A model generated the notes under the pieces. The model had not been told where the DNA came from. It searched no databases and saw nothing but the letters and a program-made list of their open reading frames with translations. A stretch of 6,963 nucleotides of DNA, from positions 1 through 6,963 of the forward strand of contig JAVWYO010000104.1 of the NCBI GenBank assembly GCA_036661515.1, read 5' to 3'. How positions within the stretch are numbered: the first letter of the stretch is position 1; each line of letters opens with the position of its first letter. Shown in pieces: positions 1-6,086 of the stretch. A program made the position numbers and the translations under genes. The DNA comes from HGM05232 sp036661515. Lineage in GTDB: Bacteria > Bacteroidota > Bacteroidia > Bacteroidales > Muribaculaceae.

Positions 1-248
1 GCCACATCAGTCAAATAGCTCTTCCCGTCAGCCGAACGCATTTTCAGTTGACTACAATTTGTAGCCAACTCACTTCCTTCTTTTTTTAGACGTGTTTTCA
101 GCACACTCCAATATTTGCGAGGATTAGGGCTATCTGTCAAGACTCCGACCACATCAACAATAGAGAAATACCATTTCTCTTGTTCATCATCCCAAAGCGT
201 ACGAACTTTACGCTCCTCAAACAGTTGTATTTTATTTTGCTGTGTCAT
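1..248 (-). CDS. BRO family (Bro-N domain) protein, N-terminal part only
   Basis: The minus strand is open from an ATG at 246-248 to the window edge, giving the first 82 residues of a longer protein. The start MTQQNKIQLFEERKVRTLWD followed by EKWYFSIVDVVGVLTDSPNP (residues 21-40), then RKYWSVLKTRL and a late DGKSYLTDVA, matches my memory of Bro-N proteins of Bacteroidota, often annotated as prophage antirepressor or BRO family. In that family the N-terminal domain is thought to bind DNA, with the W(Y/F)SxxDV segment as its hallmark. Full-length relatives are usually well over 200 residues, so most of the protein lies outside. It is co-directional with thiL, 206 bases downstream of it. No convincing -7 element or ribosome site was seen upstream. 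Such genes are often phage- or element-associated, but nothing else in the window shows a prophage. Family assignment is fairly sure; the biological role is not known. Confidence 0.85.
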   Translation of the reverse strand, partial: MTQQNKIQLFEERKVRTLWDDEQEKWYFSIVDVVGVLTDSPNPRKYWSVLKTRLKKEGSELATNCSQLKMRSADGKSYLTDV

Positions 249-454
249 ATAATATCCAAAATATATTGCTATTCACCCATGTCTTCGTTGGAACTCGCAT
301 CTCTTTAGCAAAGTTTTCAAAACCTATATTAACATTATATATACCATTGTCAAGTTTATCTTGAATTTTAGCTTTGAACTATATAGAGTTATCGCCAACA
401 CAATTCACAATATCTATCAAATCTTAAATTTACTTATTAATTTCATAGCATTGG
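249..454. other. Non-coding gap between thiL and the Bro-N gene, possible gene remnant
   Basis: This AT-rich spacer follows the thiL stop. I see no clear rho-independent terminator after thiL and no TAnnTTTG promoter for the Bro-N gene. A small quasi-palindrome, gttttcaaaac, lies at 313-323. On the minus strand one frame from 423 to 232 is broken by only one TAG (379-381). It reads with protein-like composition, including KLDNGIYNVNIGFENFAKEM at residues 24-43 of the frame (counting from 423 and including the stop). It runs into the Bro-N start in a different frame. It could be a decayed gene or chance; I do not recognise a family. Confidence 0.25.
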
Positions 455-1489
455 TTATTCATTTAGCGAATTCCAGCCTTGAGCAGCTAATTGTATTTCT
501 GAATCGTCGCGCGTAATCATTGCACACCCAAGAGATGGCTTTGTTATGTGCCCTATTACTTTTATTCCCTTCAAATTTTTGATTCTTTCGTGATCAATAA
601 GTGGCACTGTGAATAGCAATTCATAATCTTCGCCACCGTTAAGGGCTGCAGTATAAAGATTAATACCAAACTCTTCAGCCATTGATGCCGTCTGATAATC
701 AATAGGGATACGATCTTCATAAATACGGCACCCTGTGTTGCTCTCTTTGCAGATATGGAGTAGTTCTGAAGATAGTCCATCACTAACGTCCATCATTGAC
801 GTGGGTTTTATGCCATTTTCAGCAAGAATAGCAATAATATCTTTCCGAGCTTCAGGCTTTAGTTGGCGTTCAAGTATATACTCTTTGCCTTCAAATGCAG
901 GGTGGAAATCAGTGTTTCCTTTTCCTACGAGCTTCTCTCGTTCGAGCAATTGCAACCCCATGTAAGCTGCACCAAGATCGCCACTGACGCATATAATATC
1001 AGTGTCTTTGGCTCCATTACGATAAACGATAGTATCCTTTATGCCTTCGCCAATGCACGTGACACTAATAATAAGGCCAGTAACTGACGATGAAGTATCG
1101 CCACCTATAAGGTCAACGCCATATATGTCGCAGGCAAGTTTTATGCCGCTATAAAGTTCCTCGATATGCTCTACTGTAAAACGTTTAGATACGCCAAGCG
1201 ACACAGTAATCTGCTTTGGAATGCCATTCATGGCATAAATATCGGAGAAGTTAACAACTGCCGATTTATATCCCAAATGCTTTAATGGGACATAAGTGAG
1301 GTCAAAATGTATTCCTTCGAGAAGTAGGTCGGTTGTAACAAGCACCTCTTTGTCGCCATAATTCAAAACAGCAGCATCATCGCCAATACCTTTTTTTGTT
1401 GATTCATTCTTTATTACAACATCTTTGGTGAGTCGGTCAATAAGACCAAACTCACCTATTGATGCTATTTCTGTTTCATTATTACCCAT
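455..1489 (-). CDS. thiL: Thiamine-monophosphate kinase ThiL
   Basis: ThiL makes thiamine diphosphate by ATP-dependent phosphorylation of thiamine monophosphate, the last step of the cofactor pathway, in the cytosol. The 344-residue product (E. coli enzyme 325) has the family motifs in order: GIGDDAAV (34-41), TTDLLLEGIHFD (52-63), NFSDIYAMNG (80-89), GGDTS (129-133), VSGDLG (168-173), MDVSDGLS (233-240) and NGGEDYELLFTV (284-295). The Asp-rich GDDAA, SDI, GGD and VSDG segments are the Mg-ATP and substrate-binding parts of this PurM/SelD-like fold; all look intact. The ATG at 1489 is preceded by an AGAGGA stretch (1499-1504) that could act as a weak ribosome site, and the N-terminus TEIASIGEFGLIDRL is typical. 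It begins 15 bases after the punA stop, so it is probably the last gene of the sppA operon. No other thiamine gene is nearby. Confidence 0.97.
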   Translation of the reverse strand: MGNNETEIASIGEFGLIDRLTKDVVIKNESTKKGIGDDAAVLNYGDKEVLVTTDLLLEGIHFDLTYVPLKHLGYKSAVVNFSDIYAMNGIPKQITVSLGVSKRFTVEHIEELYSGIKLACDIYGVDLIGGDTSSSVTGLIISVTCIGEGIKDTIVYRNGAKDTDIICVSGDLGAAYMGLQLLEREKLVGKGNTDFHPAFEGKEYILERQLKPEARKDIIAILAENGIKPTSMMDVSDGLSSELLHICKESNTGCRIYEDRIPIDYQTASMAEEFGINLYTAALNGGEDYELLFTVPLIDHERIKNLKGIKVIGHITKPSLGCAMITRDDSEIQLAAQGWNSLNE

Positions 1490-1504
1490 TGGGATAAATC
1501 CTCT

Positions 1505-2323
1505 TTATTCTTTAAAACGATTGATTAATTCTTTCATAATAAGTGTCATCTTAGGCTGAGCCTCAGCAGCTGCTTTTTGTACTTCCTCGTGTGAAACTTT
1601 TTCAACGATACCCTCCACGCCGAGATCAGTAACAACAGACACTCCAAACACTTCCATTCCACCATGACGAGCTACAATAACTTCGGGAACGGTACTCATG
1701 CCAACGGCATCACCACCAATAATATGAAAATATTTATATTCAGCTGGGGTTTCAAATGTAGGGCCAGAAGTACCAACATATACTCCCTCAACAACACGTA
1801 TATTATTATCGGCTGCAACTTTCTTTGCATCATTGATAAGACGCTTTGAATATGCTTCACTCATTTCAGGAAAACGTGGTCCGAGTTCATTATAGTTTTT
1901 ACCACGTAATGGGTGTTCGGGAAATAAATTTATGTGGTCGGTGATAATCATCACATCACCAATACGGAATGTGGGGTTCATAGCTCCAGCAGCATTCGAT
2001 ACAAAAAGTGTTTTTATTCCAAGAGCTTTCATCACACGCACAGGGAAAGTTACTTGTTGCATATCATAACCTTCATAAAAGTGGAAACGACCTTGCATAG
2101 CCATTACACGTTTATTACCAAGCTGTCCAAATATGAGTTTACCACTATGACCTTCTACTGTAGATACTGGGAAATTAGGAATTTCTTCGTAAGGAATAAC
2201 CAAAGCATTTTCAATATGATTAACCAACTCACCAAGTCCTGTACCGAGAATAATTGCCGTTTTAGGCATATCGCTAACTTTCGATTGAATGAAAGCCGCC
2301 GTCTGTTTGATTTTTTCTAACAT
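1505..2323 (-). CDS. punA: Purine nucleoside phosphorylase, trimeric (NP-II) type
   Basis: The enzyme cleaves purine nucleosides with phosphate to free base and (deoxy)ribose 1-phosphate, for purine salvage in the cytosol. The 272-residue length fits the trimeric PNP family. Visible motifs are GTGLG (27-31, phosphate loop; human PNP has GSGLG), GHSGKL (58-63), QGRFHFYEGY (77-86, equivalents of human Arg84 and His86), SNAAGAMNP (109-117), SGPTFET (186-192, Glu191 equivalent to base-binding Glu201) and GMSTVPE (208-214). The position equivalent to human Asn243 is Asp233 (SVVTDLG), as in methylthioadenosine phosphorylase, so use of 6-aminopurines should be considered. The ATG at 2323 is chosen over longer TTG/ATG starts at 2368 and 2359 because MLEKIKQTAAFI is where homologues begin. 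It lies 52 bases after lpxK and 15 before thiL. Family certain; exact substrate uncertain. Confidence 0.95.
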   Translation of the reverse strand: MLEKIKQTAAFIQSKVSDMPKTAIILGTGLGELVNHIENALVIPYEEIPNFPVSTVEGHSGKLIFGQLGNKRVMAMQGRFHFYEGYDMQQVTFPVRVMKALGIKTLFVSNAAGAMNPTFRIGDVMIITDHINLFPEHPLRGKNYNELGPRFPEMSEAYSKRLINDAKKVAADNNIRVVEGVYVGTSGPTFETPAEYKYFHIIGGDAVGMSTVPEVIVARHGGMEVFGVSVVTDLGVEGIVEKVSHEEVQKAAAEAQPKMTLIMKELINRFKE

Positions 2324-2375
2324 AATTAATTTTGTAATTTCTATGATTAATAAACTCATTTCTTGCAATAGAAGT

Positions 2376-3503
2376 TCAATTATTGCCTAATTTGTTAGCA
2401 TTTTTTAGGCGCATTGCATTCGCTATTTCTTTTTCAAAGGCATCTCTAAAATCTACATCATCGTAAGGGATAAAATCCACTTCGATAGGAAGATAAAACA
2501 CATTAGCCTTAATTGATGTGGGAAAATATGGATTATTTGCCAATCTCACCGCATCTTTTTCTGTGGTAATAATTAGCTTCTTTTCACCAGTTAATTGGTT
2601 GAATTTTGTTGTGATAAGGTCAAGGTCGCTACGGTCGAAATTATGATGATCAGCAAAATGAATTACTTTCACTTTTGCCTCAAAACTTTTTATGTATTTT
2701 ACAAATGGTTTAGGATTTGCAATTCCCGTAATAGCAAGTATCGAATCGTCATTTTTCATCCACTCCATATATGGCATATACATAGAATAATCGGGAAATA
2801 CTGATACTAAATTACCATATTTATATTTTGAGAATAATAGTTGCTGCGAAGGAAATAGATTTAGATTATTTTTCATAATTCTAAAGTCCATAGGCTTCAA
2901 ATCTTGAGGACACTTCGTTACAATAACCATCTCGGCACGATTAAGACCTGCAACACTTTCACGAAGTCGGCCTAACGGTAAAAGTTTGTCGTTAAAAACA
3001 GGACGATTATATTCCATCAACACAATTGCAACCGAAGGTTTTACATAACGATGTTGAAAAGCATCATCAAGTAATATTAAATCTATTTGAGGGTTAATCT
3101 TGAGAAGCTCATGTATTCCATGCCTGCGATCTTCGCACACTGCAAGGCTTATGCGCCCAAAGAATTTCTTCATTATTTGATATGGCTCATCTCCAATAGT
3201 ATTAGGCGTAGACGTTGCCGAAGCCATTACAAATCCTTTTGTGTGGCGCTTATATCCACGACTGATGACTCCAATTTTATAGTTGCTACAAAGGATAGAA
3301 ATAAGATATTCCACATGTGGCGTTTTACCTGTCCCCCCTATTGCTATATTACCAACTACCACAACTGGTATATCAAAACTTTCTTGCTTGAAGATACCCC
3401 AATCAAAAAATTTATTACGCAAAGCCATTACCCAACCATATATTTTAGATAATGGTACAAGTAATAGTGTAATTAATATTTTCAGATTTTTATCCACAAG
3501 CAA
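2376..3503 (-). CDS. lpxK: Tetraacyldisaccharide 4'-kinase LpxK (non-ATG start)
   Basis: LpxK phosphorylates the 4' position of the tetraacyl-disaccharide lipid A precursor, at the cytoplasmic face of the inner membrane. The product (up to 375 residues) starts with a hydrophobic membrane-anchoring helix (about 8-28), then LRNKFFDWG (28-36), a P-loop in GNIAIGGTGKTP (51-62), SRGYKR (81-86), GDEP (104-107), LDDAFQHR (145-152), the FADHHNF motif (283-289) and TTEKDAVR (313-320). All expected LpxK signatures are present. The frame has no ATG before residue 26, which lies inside the conserved N-terminal region. Translation must therefore begin at TTG 3501-3503 or at GTG 3495-3497, two codons later. 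The sppA stop is 19 bases upstream, which suggests co-transcription and possibly translational coupling. The presence of lpxK shows a Gram-negative outer-membrane organism. Confidence 0.96.
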   Translation of the reverse strand: MLVDKNLKILITLLLVPLSKIYGWVMALRNKFFDWGIFKQESFDIPVVVVGNIAIGGTGKTPHVEYLISILCSNYKIGVISRGYKRHTKGFVMASATSTPNTIGDEPYQIMKKFFGRISLAVCEDRRHGIHELLKINPQIDLILLDDAFQHRYVKPSVAIVLMEYNRPVFNDKLLPLGRLRESVAGLNRAEMVIVTKCPQDLKPMDFRIMKNNLNLFPSQQLLFSKYKYGNLVSVFPDYSMYMPYMEWMKNDDSILAITGIANPKPFVKYIKSFEAKVKVIHFADHHNFDRSDLDLITTKFNQLTGEKKLIITTEKDAVRLANNPYFPTSIKANVFYLPIEVDFIPYDDVDFRDAFEKEIANAMRLKNANKLGNN

Positions 3504-3522
3504 ATAACGAAAACTTATGAGT

Positions 3523-5295
3523 TTAGTATACTGTAATCATATCCATACGAGCTTGTATGTGATCTTGTTTCAATATCTTTTGTAATTCTTCTTGATATTT
3601 ATATAAATCACCCGATTCCGACATTATGGCACTCTTAATTTTAGTAACCACATATTTTGATAAATATTTTGTAACGAAATCCTCTTGTTCTGGCAATATA
3701 GTGGTTGAATATTTCTTTACTTTAGCTTTATTAGCTACCCACTTAATAGCATCATTAAGTCCACCAAATTCATCAATGAGCCCTATTTTCATAGCATTTG
3801 CGCCGTCCCACACACGTCCTTGTGCAATCTCTTTTAGCTTGTCGATAGGCATCTTGCGTCCCTGCGCACAACGTGAGGCGAAAAGTTCATAACCAGCATT
3901 TACGTAATTCTGCATTGATTGTTGCTGGAATGGAGTCATTTTTTTAGATATATTTAGTAAATCGCCATTTGCATTTGTCTGCACAAGGCTTTGATTAATG
4001 CCAATTTTATTTTCAAGCAATCCTTCAATACAAGGAATCACCCCAAATATACCAATAGACCCTGTAATAGTCACTGGCTCAGCAAATATTCGATTTGCAC
4101 CGCAAGAAATATAATATCCACCCGAAGCAGCATAGTCGCCCATTGACACAGCATAAGGCTTTCCTGATTTTTTAAATTCTTCAAGAGCTGCCCATATTTG
4201 TTCTGAATCATAAGCACTGCCACCAGGAGAATTAACTCTAAGTACAAGCCCCTTTATATCATCATCTTTTGCAACATCAAGAATATTCTCTATCATGTCA
4301 TCGGCAACAATACCCTCTTTAGAATGGCTATTTATTTCGCCAACGGCATAAAGTACAGCAATTTTATCTGATTCACTCGTTTGTATTTCGGTTTGCATCA
4401 TTTCTTCAGGTGTTACAAGGATAAGGTCGTCATCATCGGCAATCTTCACCAATTTCTTTAATTTCTTATCAAAATCAAACTTGTAGCACGTAGCATCTAT
4501 GAGTTTATTGGTCTTAAGATAAGATGTAGGGCGTGTCAAGGTAATGCTATCGGCATAAACATTAAAAGCTGGTGTAGCAATATTACGCGACTTTGACATT
4601 TGATTAGATATAGTGCTCCAAATACTACCTAAGAACACCTCTTGTTGTAGCCTATTAGCATCGCTTATACTCGTAAGCATAAATGGCTCAACAGCACTTT
4701 TAAAAGACCCCACACGAATAACCTGCATTTCTATACCCAATTTATCAAGCATATTTTTATAAAAAAGATTATTAGTAGCAAGTCCACGAATATCAAGCAT
4801 TCCATAAGGATTCATAAACATGCTATCGGCTACCGATGCAACATAATAATCACGTTGTTCAATTCCTTCATTGCCATAAGCATATATCCATTTCTTGCTC
4901 AACTTGAAATTTTCGAGAGCTTTACGTATTTCATAAGCTGTCGCCATTCCTGCTGAGGCACCATTACATTCTATAAATATTCCTTTTATATTATCATCAG
5001 CTTTTGCTAACGAAATAGACTTAACAATATTATCGAGCGAACTTGGCACGTCCTCGTCATTAAAAAATGAAGTGATAGCATCATCTGGATTACTACGTTC
5101 TGATATTGTACCATTCAAATTTAAGTAAAGAATAGACTTATCCTGAGATGTCAAAGTGGTGGGAGCACTTGAAAATGCTCCAGAAAATGCCGTCAAAAAA
5201 ACAACACCCATAAGCACACTAACTATCGCGAAAAACATCAATGCGCCCCAAACTCCTACAAAGGCACCCAAAACTGTCATTAAAAACTGCTTCAT
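3523..5295 (-). CDS. sppA: Signal peptide peptidase SppA, 67K (tandem-domain) type
   Basis: SppA is a membrane-anchored serine protease with a Ser-Lys dyad that degrades signal peptides left after secretion, facing the periplasm. The 590-residue product has an N-terminal membrane helix (about 7-37) and two crotonase-like domains, the layout of E. coli SppA (618 residues). The general-base lysine is K199 in VGSFKSAVEP (195-204), and the nucleophile is S391 in MGDYAASGGYY (385-395). VNSPGGSAYDSEQ (354-366) and TGSIGIFG (411-418) complete the C-terminal catalytic core. The ATG at 5295 is preferred to an upstream GTG (5370), because the predicted -7 promoter element (5349-5356) lies between them and the extra 25 residues would bury the membrane anchor. 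It heads the run to lpxK, punA and thiL. Confidence 0.96.
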   Translation of the reverse strand: MKQFLMTVLGAFVGVWGALMFFAIVSVLMGVVFLTAFSGAFSSAPTTLTSQDKSILYLNLNGTISERSNPDDAITSFFNDEDVPSSLDNIVKSISLAKADDNIKGIFIECNGASAGMATAYEIRKALENFKLSKKWIYAYGNEGIEQRDYYVASVADSMFMNPYGMLDIRGLATNNLFYKNMLDKLGIEMQVIRVGSFKSAVEPFMLTSISDANRLQQEVFLGSIWSTISNQMSKSRNIATPAFNVYADSITLTRPTSYLKTNKLIDATCYKFDFDKKLKKLVKIADDDDLILVTPEEMMQTEIQTSESDKIAVLYAVGEINSHSKEGIVADDMIENILDVAKDDDIKGLVLRVNSPGGSAYDSEQIWAALEEFKKSGKPYAVSMGDYAASGGYYISCGANRIFAEPVTITGSIGIFGVIPCIEGLLENKIGINQSLVQTNANGDLLNISKKMTPFQQQSMQNYVNAGYELFASRCAQGRKMPIDKLKEIAQGRVWDGANAMKIGLIDEFGGLNDAIKWVANKAKVKKYSTTILPEQEDFVTKYLSKYVVTKIKSAIMSESGDLYKYQEELQKILKQDHIQARMDMITVY

Positions 5296-5348
5296 ACTGA
5301 AAATTTTAAATATTTGATTCTTTTTTAAGAATAATCCATTCTGACTTA

Positions 5349-5356
5349 CAAAGTTA
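5349..5356 (-). promoter_or_regulatory. Predicted promoter -7 element of the sppA operon
   Basis: The minus strand reads TAACTTTG, an exact match to the Bacteroidota -7 consensus TAnnTTTG. The expected transcription start is near 5342, giving a leader of about 47 bases before the sppA ATG. A good -33 TTTG is not evident; TTTATG lies near the right distance. The leader contains a short inverted repeat, attctt/aagaat with a 4-base loop (5317-5332), of unknown relevance. Confidence 0.6.
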
Positions 5357-5417
5357 AAACAACTTTTCACATTTCCATAAATAGAGACGATAAAAAATTA
5401 TATAACTCAACAATTAT

Positions 5418-5636
5418 TTATTTCTCTTCATCATAAGAGCCTAAATCATCAGATAAATCTTTGAAAAAATCATAGTGCAATATTTTACATATTCTTTGGA
5501 GTAATTCTGTATCAATAGTATTTCTACTGAAAATATCATAAGCATTTGTTCGCACAACATTTAATGCACGAGCAAACCATGTTACGGTTCGCCCCTGTCG
5601 TTTCAATTCATTATGTATATGTTTGCCAATGTGCAT
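5418..5636 (-). CDS. Small XRE-type helix-turn-helix protein
   Basis: This encodes a 72-residue protein that is almost only a DNA-binding domain. The pattern is helix 1 IGKHIHNELKRQG (3-15), helix 2 TVTWFARALNV (17-27), a likely recognition helix around RTNAYDIFSRN (29-39), helix 4 DTELLQRICKILHYDFF (42-58) and a short acidic tail ending DEEK. The TVTWFAR...IDTELL..I..IL..DFF pattern is one I know from small Bacteroidota proteins labelled XRE-family regulators; no specific function is established to my knowledge. The ATG at 5636 is chosen because homology-like sequence begins there. A longer open frame reaches a TTG at 5798, but it crosses a large hairpin. The gene has its own predicted promoter about 250 bases upstream and ends 122 bases before the sppA start, with the sppA promoter between. 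A repressor, possibly self-regulating, is an inference from the inverted repeats upstream. Confidence 0.8.
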   Translation of the reverse strand: MHIGKHIHNELKRQGRTVTWFARALNVVRTNAYDIFSRNTIDTELLQRICKILHYDFFKDLSDDLGSYDEEK

Positions 5637-5681
5637 AAGCTTTAAGACTGTGGAAGCGTGAACGATGTTATAAAATATCTC

Positions 5682-5794
5682 ATTCTGAGGCTTCCAACGG
5701 CCTGCGTAACAAGATATAACAACAAAGCCCACGCTATGCGCAGACGCTTTGTTCTCTATCCTTGTGTTACGCTGATTTGTTGGAATTTCAGAAT
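5682..5794 (-). other. 113-nt imperfect hairpin in the leader of the HTH gene
   Basis: Six complementary blocks nest in order around a three-base loop (5735-5737): 5682-5688 with 5788-5794 (7 pairs), 5692-5698 with 5779-5785 (7), 5704-5711 with 5765-5772 (8), 5713-5716 with 5757-5760 (4), 5721-5728 with 5746-5753 (8) and 5729-5734 with 5738-5743 (6). They are separated by small internal loops. In the last block two pairs are G-U in the minus-strand RNA but C-A mismatches on the plus strand, so the minus transcript folds better. The structure ends 45 bases before the HTH ATG. It could be a leader control element, a processed small RNA, or a small palindromic mobile element; the flanks show no obvious target duplication. 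Confidence 0.8.
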
Positions 5795-5836
5795 ACAAGA
5801 ATCAAGAAAAACGTTTCTTTTTAGCTAATATGTCTA

Positions 5837-5879
5837 AAATATCACAAACTATTTAAATATACTTTATCATGTGATATTT
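5837..5879. repeat. Inverted repeat, 10-bp arms, near the predicted start of the HTH transcript
   Basis: The arms aaatatcaca (5837-5846) and tgtgatattt (5870-5879) are perfect complements separated by 23 bases. The outer arm overlaps the expected start site of the minus-strand promoter at 5883-5890. The position fits an operator with two half-sites, or a hairpin at the 5' end of the leader. An operator for the HTH protein itself is inference only. Confidence 0.5.
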
Positions 5880-5882
5880 GTG

Positions 5883-5890
5883 CAAATATA
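5883..5890 (-). promoter_or_regulatory. Predicted promoter -7 element for the HTH gene
   Basis: The minus strand reads TATATTTG, an exact TAnnTTTG match. A TTTG lies 23 bases upstream (minus strand, around 5914-5917), longer than the usual spacing of about 20. The start would be near 5876, giving an untranslated leader of about 240 bases that contains the 10-bp inverted repeat and the 113-base hairpin. Confidence 0.5.
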
Positions 5891-5914
5891 ACTAATTCAA
5901 GGCAAACATTAGTC

Positions 5915-5941
5915 AAAGTGTCCTATAATATATAACACTTT
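5915..5941. repeat. Inverted repeat, 7-bp arms, in the divergent control region
   Basis: The arms aaagtgt (5915-5921) and acacttt (5935-5941) are perfect complements around a 13-base AT-rich spacer. The repeat covers the -33 region of the HTH promoter and lies about 50 bases upstream of the Sel1-gene -7 element. It could be a regulator site between the two divergent genes; the low complexity means chance is possible. Confidence 0.35.
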
Positions 5942-5970
5942 TGTCGTATTTTACTATACCCTAAAACTTT

Positions 5971-5986
5971 TTATTAATGTTAATAA
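5971..5986. promoter_or_regulatory. Palindrome in the spacer of the Sel1-gene promoter, candidate operator
   Basis: The sequence ttattaatgttaataa is a perfect 7-2-7 inverted repeat. It ends five bases before the predicted -7 element, so it sits where RNA polymerase would contact the promoter. A bound protein there would be expected to block initiation. It is built only of A, T and the two central bases, which tempers the call. Confidence 0.4.
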
Positions 5987-5991
5987 CTACG

Positions 5992-5999
5992 TAAATTTG
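5992..5999 (+). promoter_or_regulatory. Predicted promoter -7 element for the Sel1-repeat lipoprotein gene
   Basis: TAAATTTG matches TAnnTTTG exactly. The -33 region holds only a T-run (5968-5972), not TTTG. Transcription would start near 6006, leaving a leader of about 80 bases before the ATG at 6087. No Shine-Dalgarno sequence precedes the ATG; the leader end is AT-rich, as is usual in this phylum. Confidence 0.55.
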
Positions 6000-6086
6000 T
6001 AAAACTTAGAATTGAGATAAGAGTAAGAAAAGGTTGATCACATATCAAGCAATATTTAAAACACGAACTTAACAAATATATATCGT

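Noticed and set aside
330..356. Sigma-70-like TTGACA and TATAAT upstream of the Bro-N gene on the minus strand
   Set aside because: The two hexamers are only eight bases apart, and the primary sigma factor of Bacteroidota does not use this consensus.
2324..2368. Longer phosphorylase starts at TTG 2368 or ATG 2359
   Set aside because: The extra residues are hydrophobic and unlike PNP. The ATG at 2323 gives the usual family length and N-terminus.
5296..5370. Longer SppA start at GTG 5370
   Set aside because: It would start upstream of the predicted promoter and adds residues before the membrane anchor that do not look like an SppA N-terminus.
5804..5819. Terminator-like hairpin aagaaa/tttctt
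   Set aside because: The stem is short and AT-only, with no gene ending before it on either strand. It lies inside the HTH leader.
5837..5879. CRP-type site, because the arms contain TCACA and TGTGA
   Set aside because: A CRP site is TGTGA then about six bases then TCACA. Here the order is reversed and the gap is far too long.
5418..6086. Toxin-antitoxin pair with the small HTH protein as antitoxin
   Set aside because: No small partner gene overlaps or adjoins it on the same strand. Its neighbours are sppA and a divergent lipoprotein gene.
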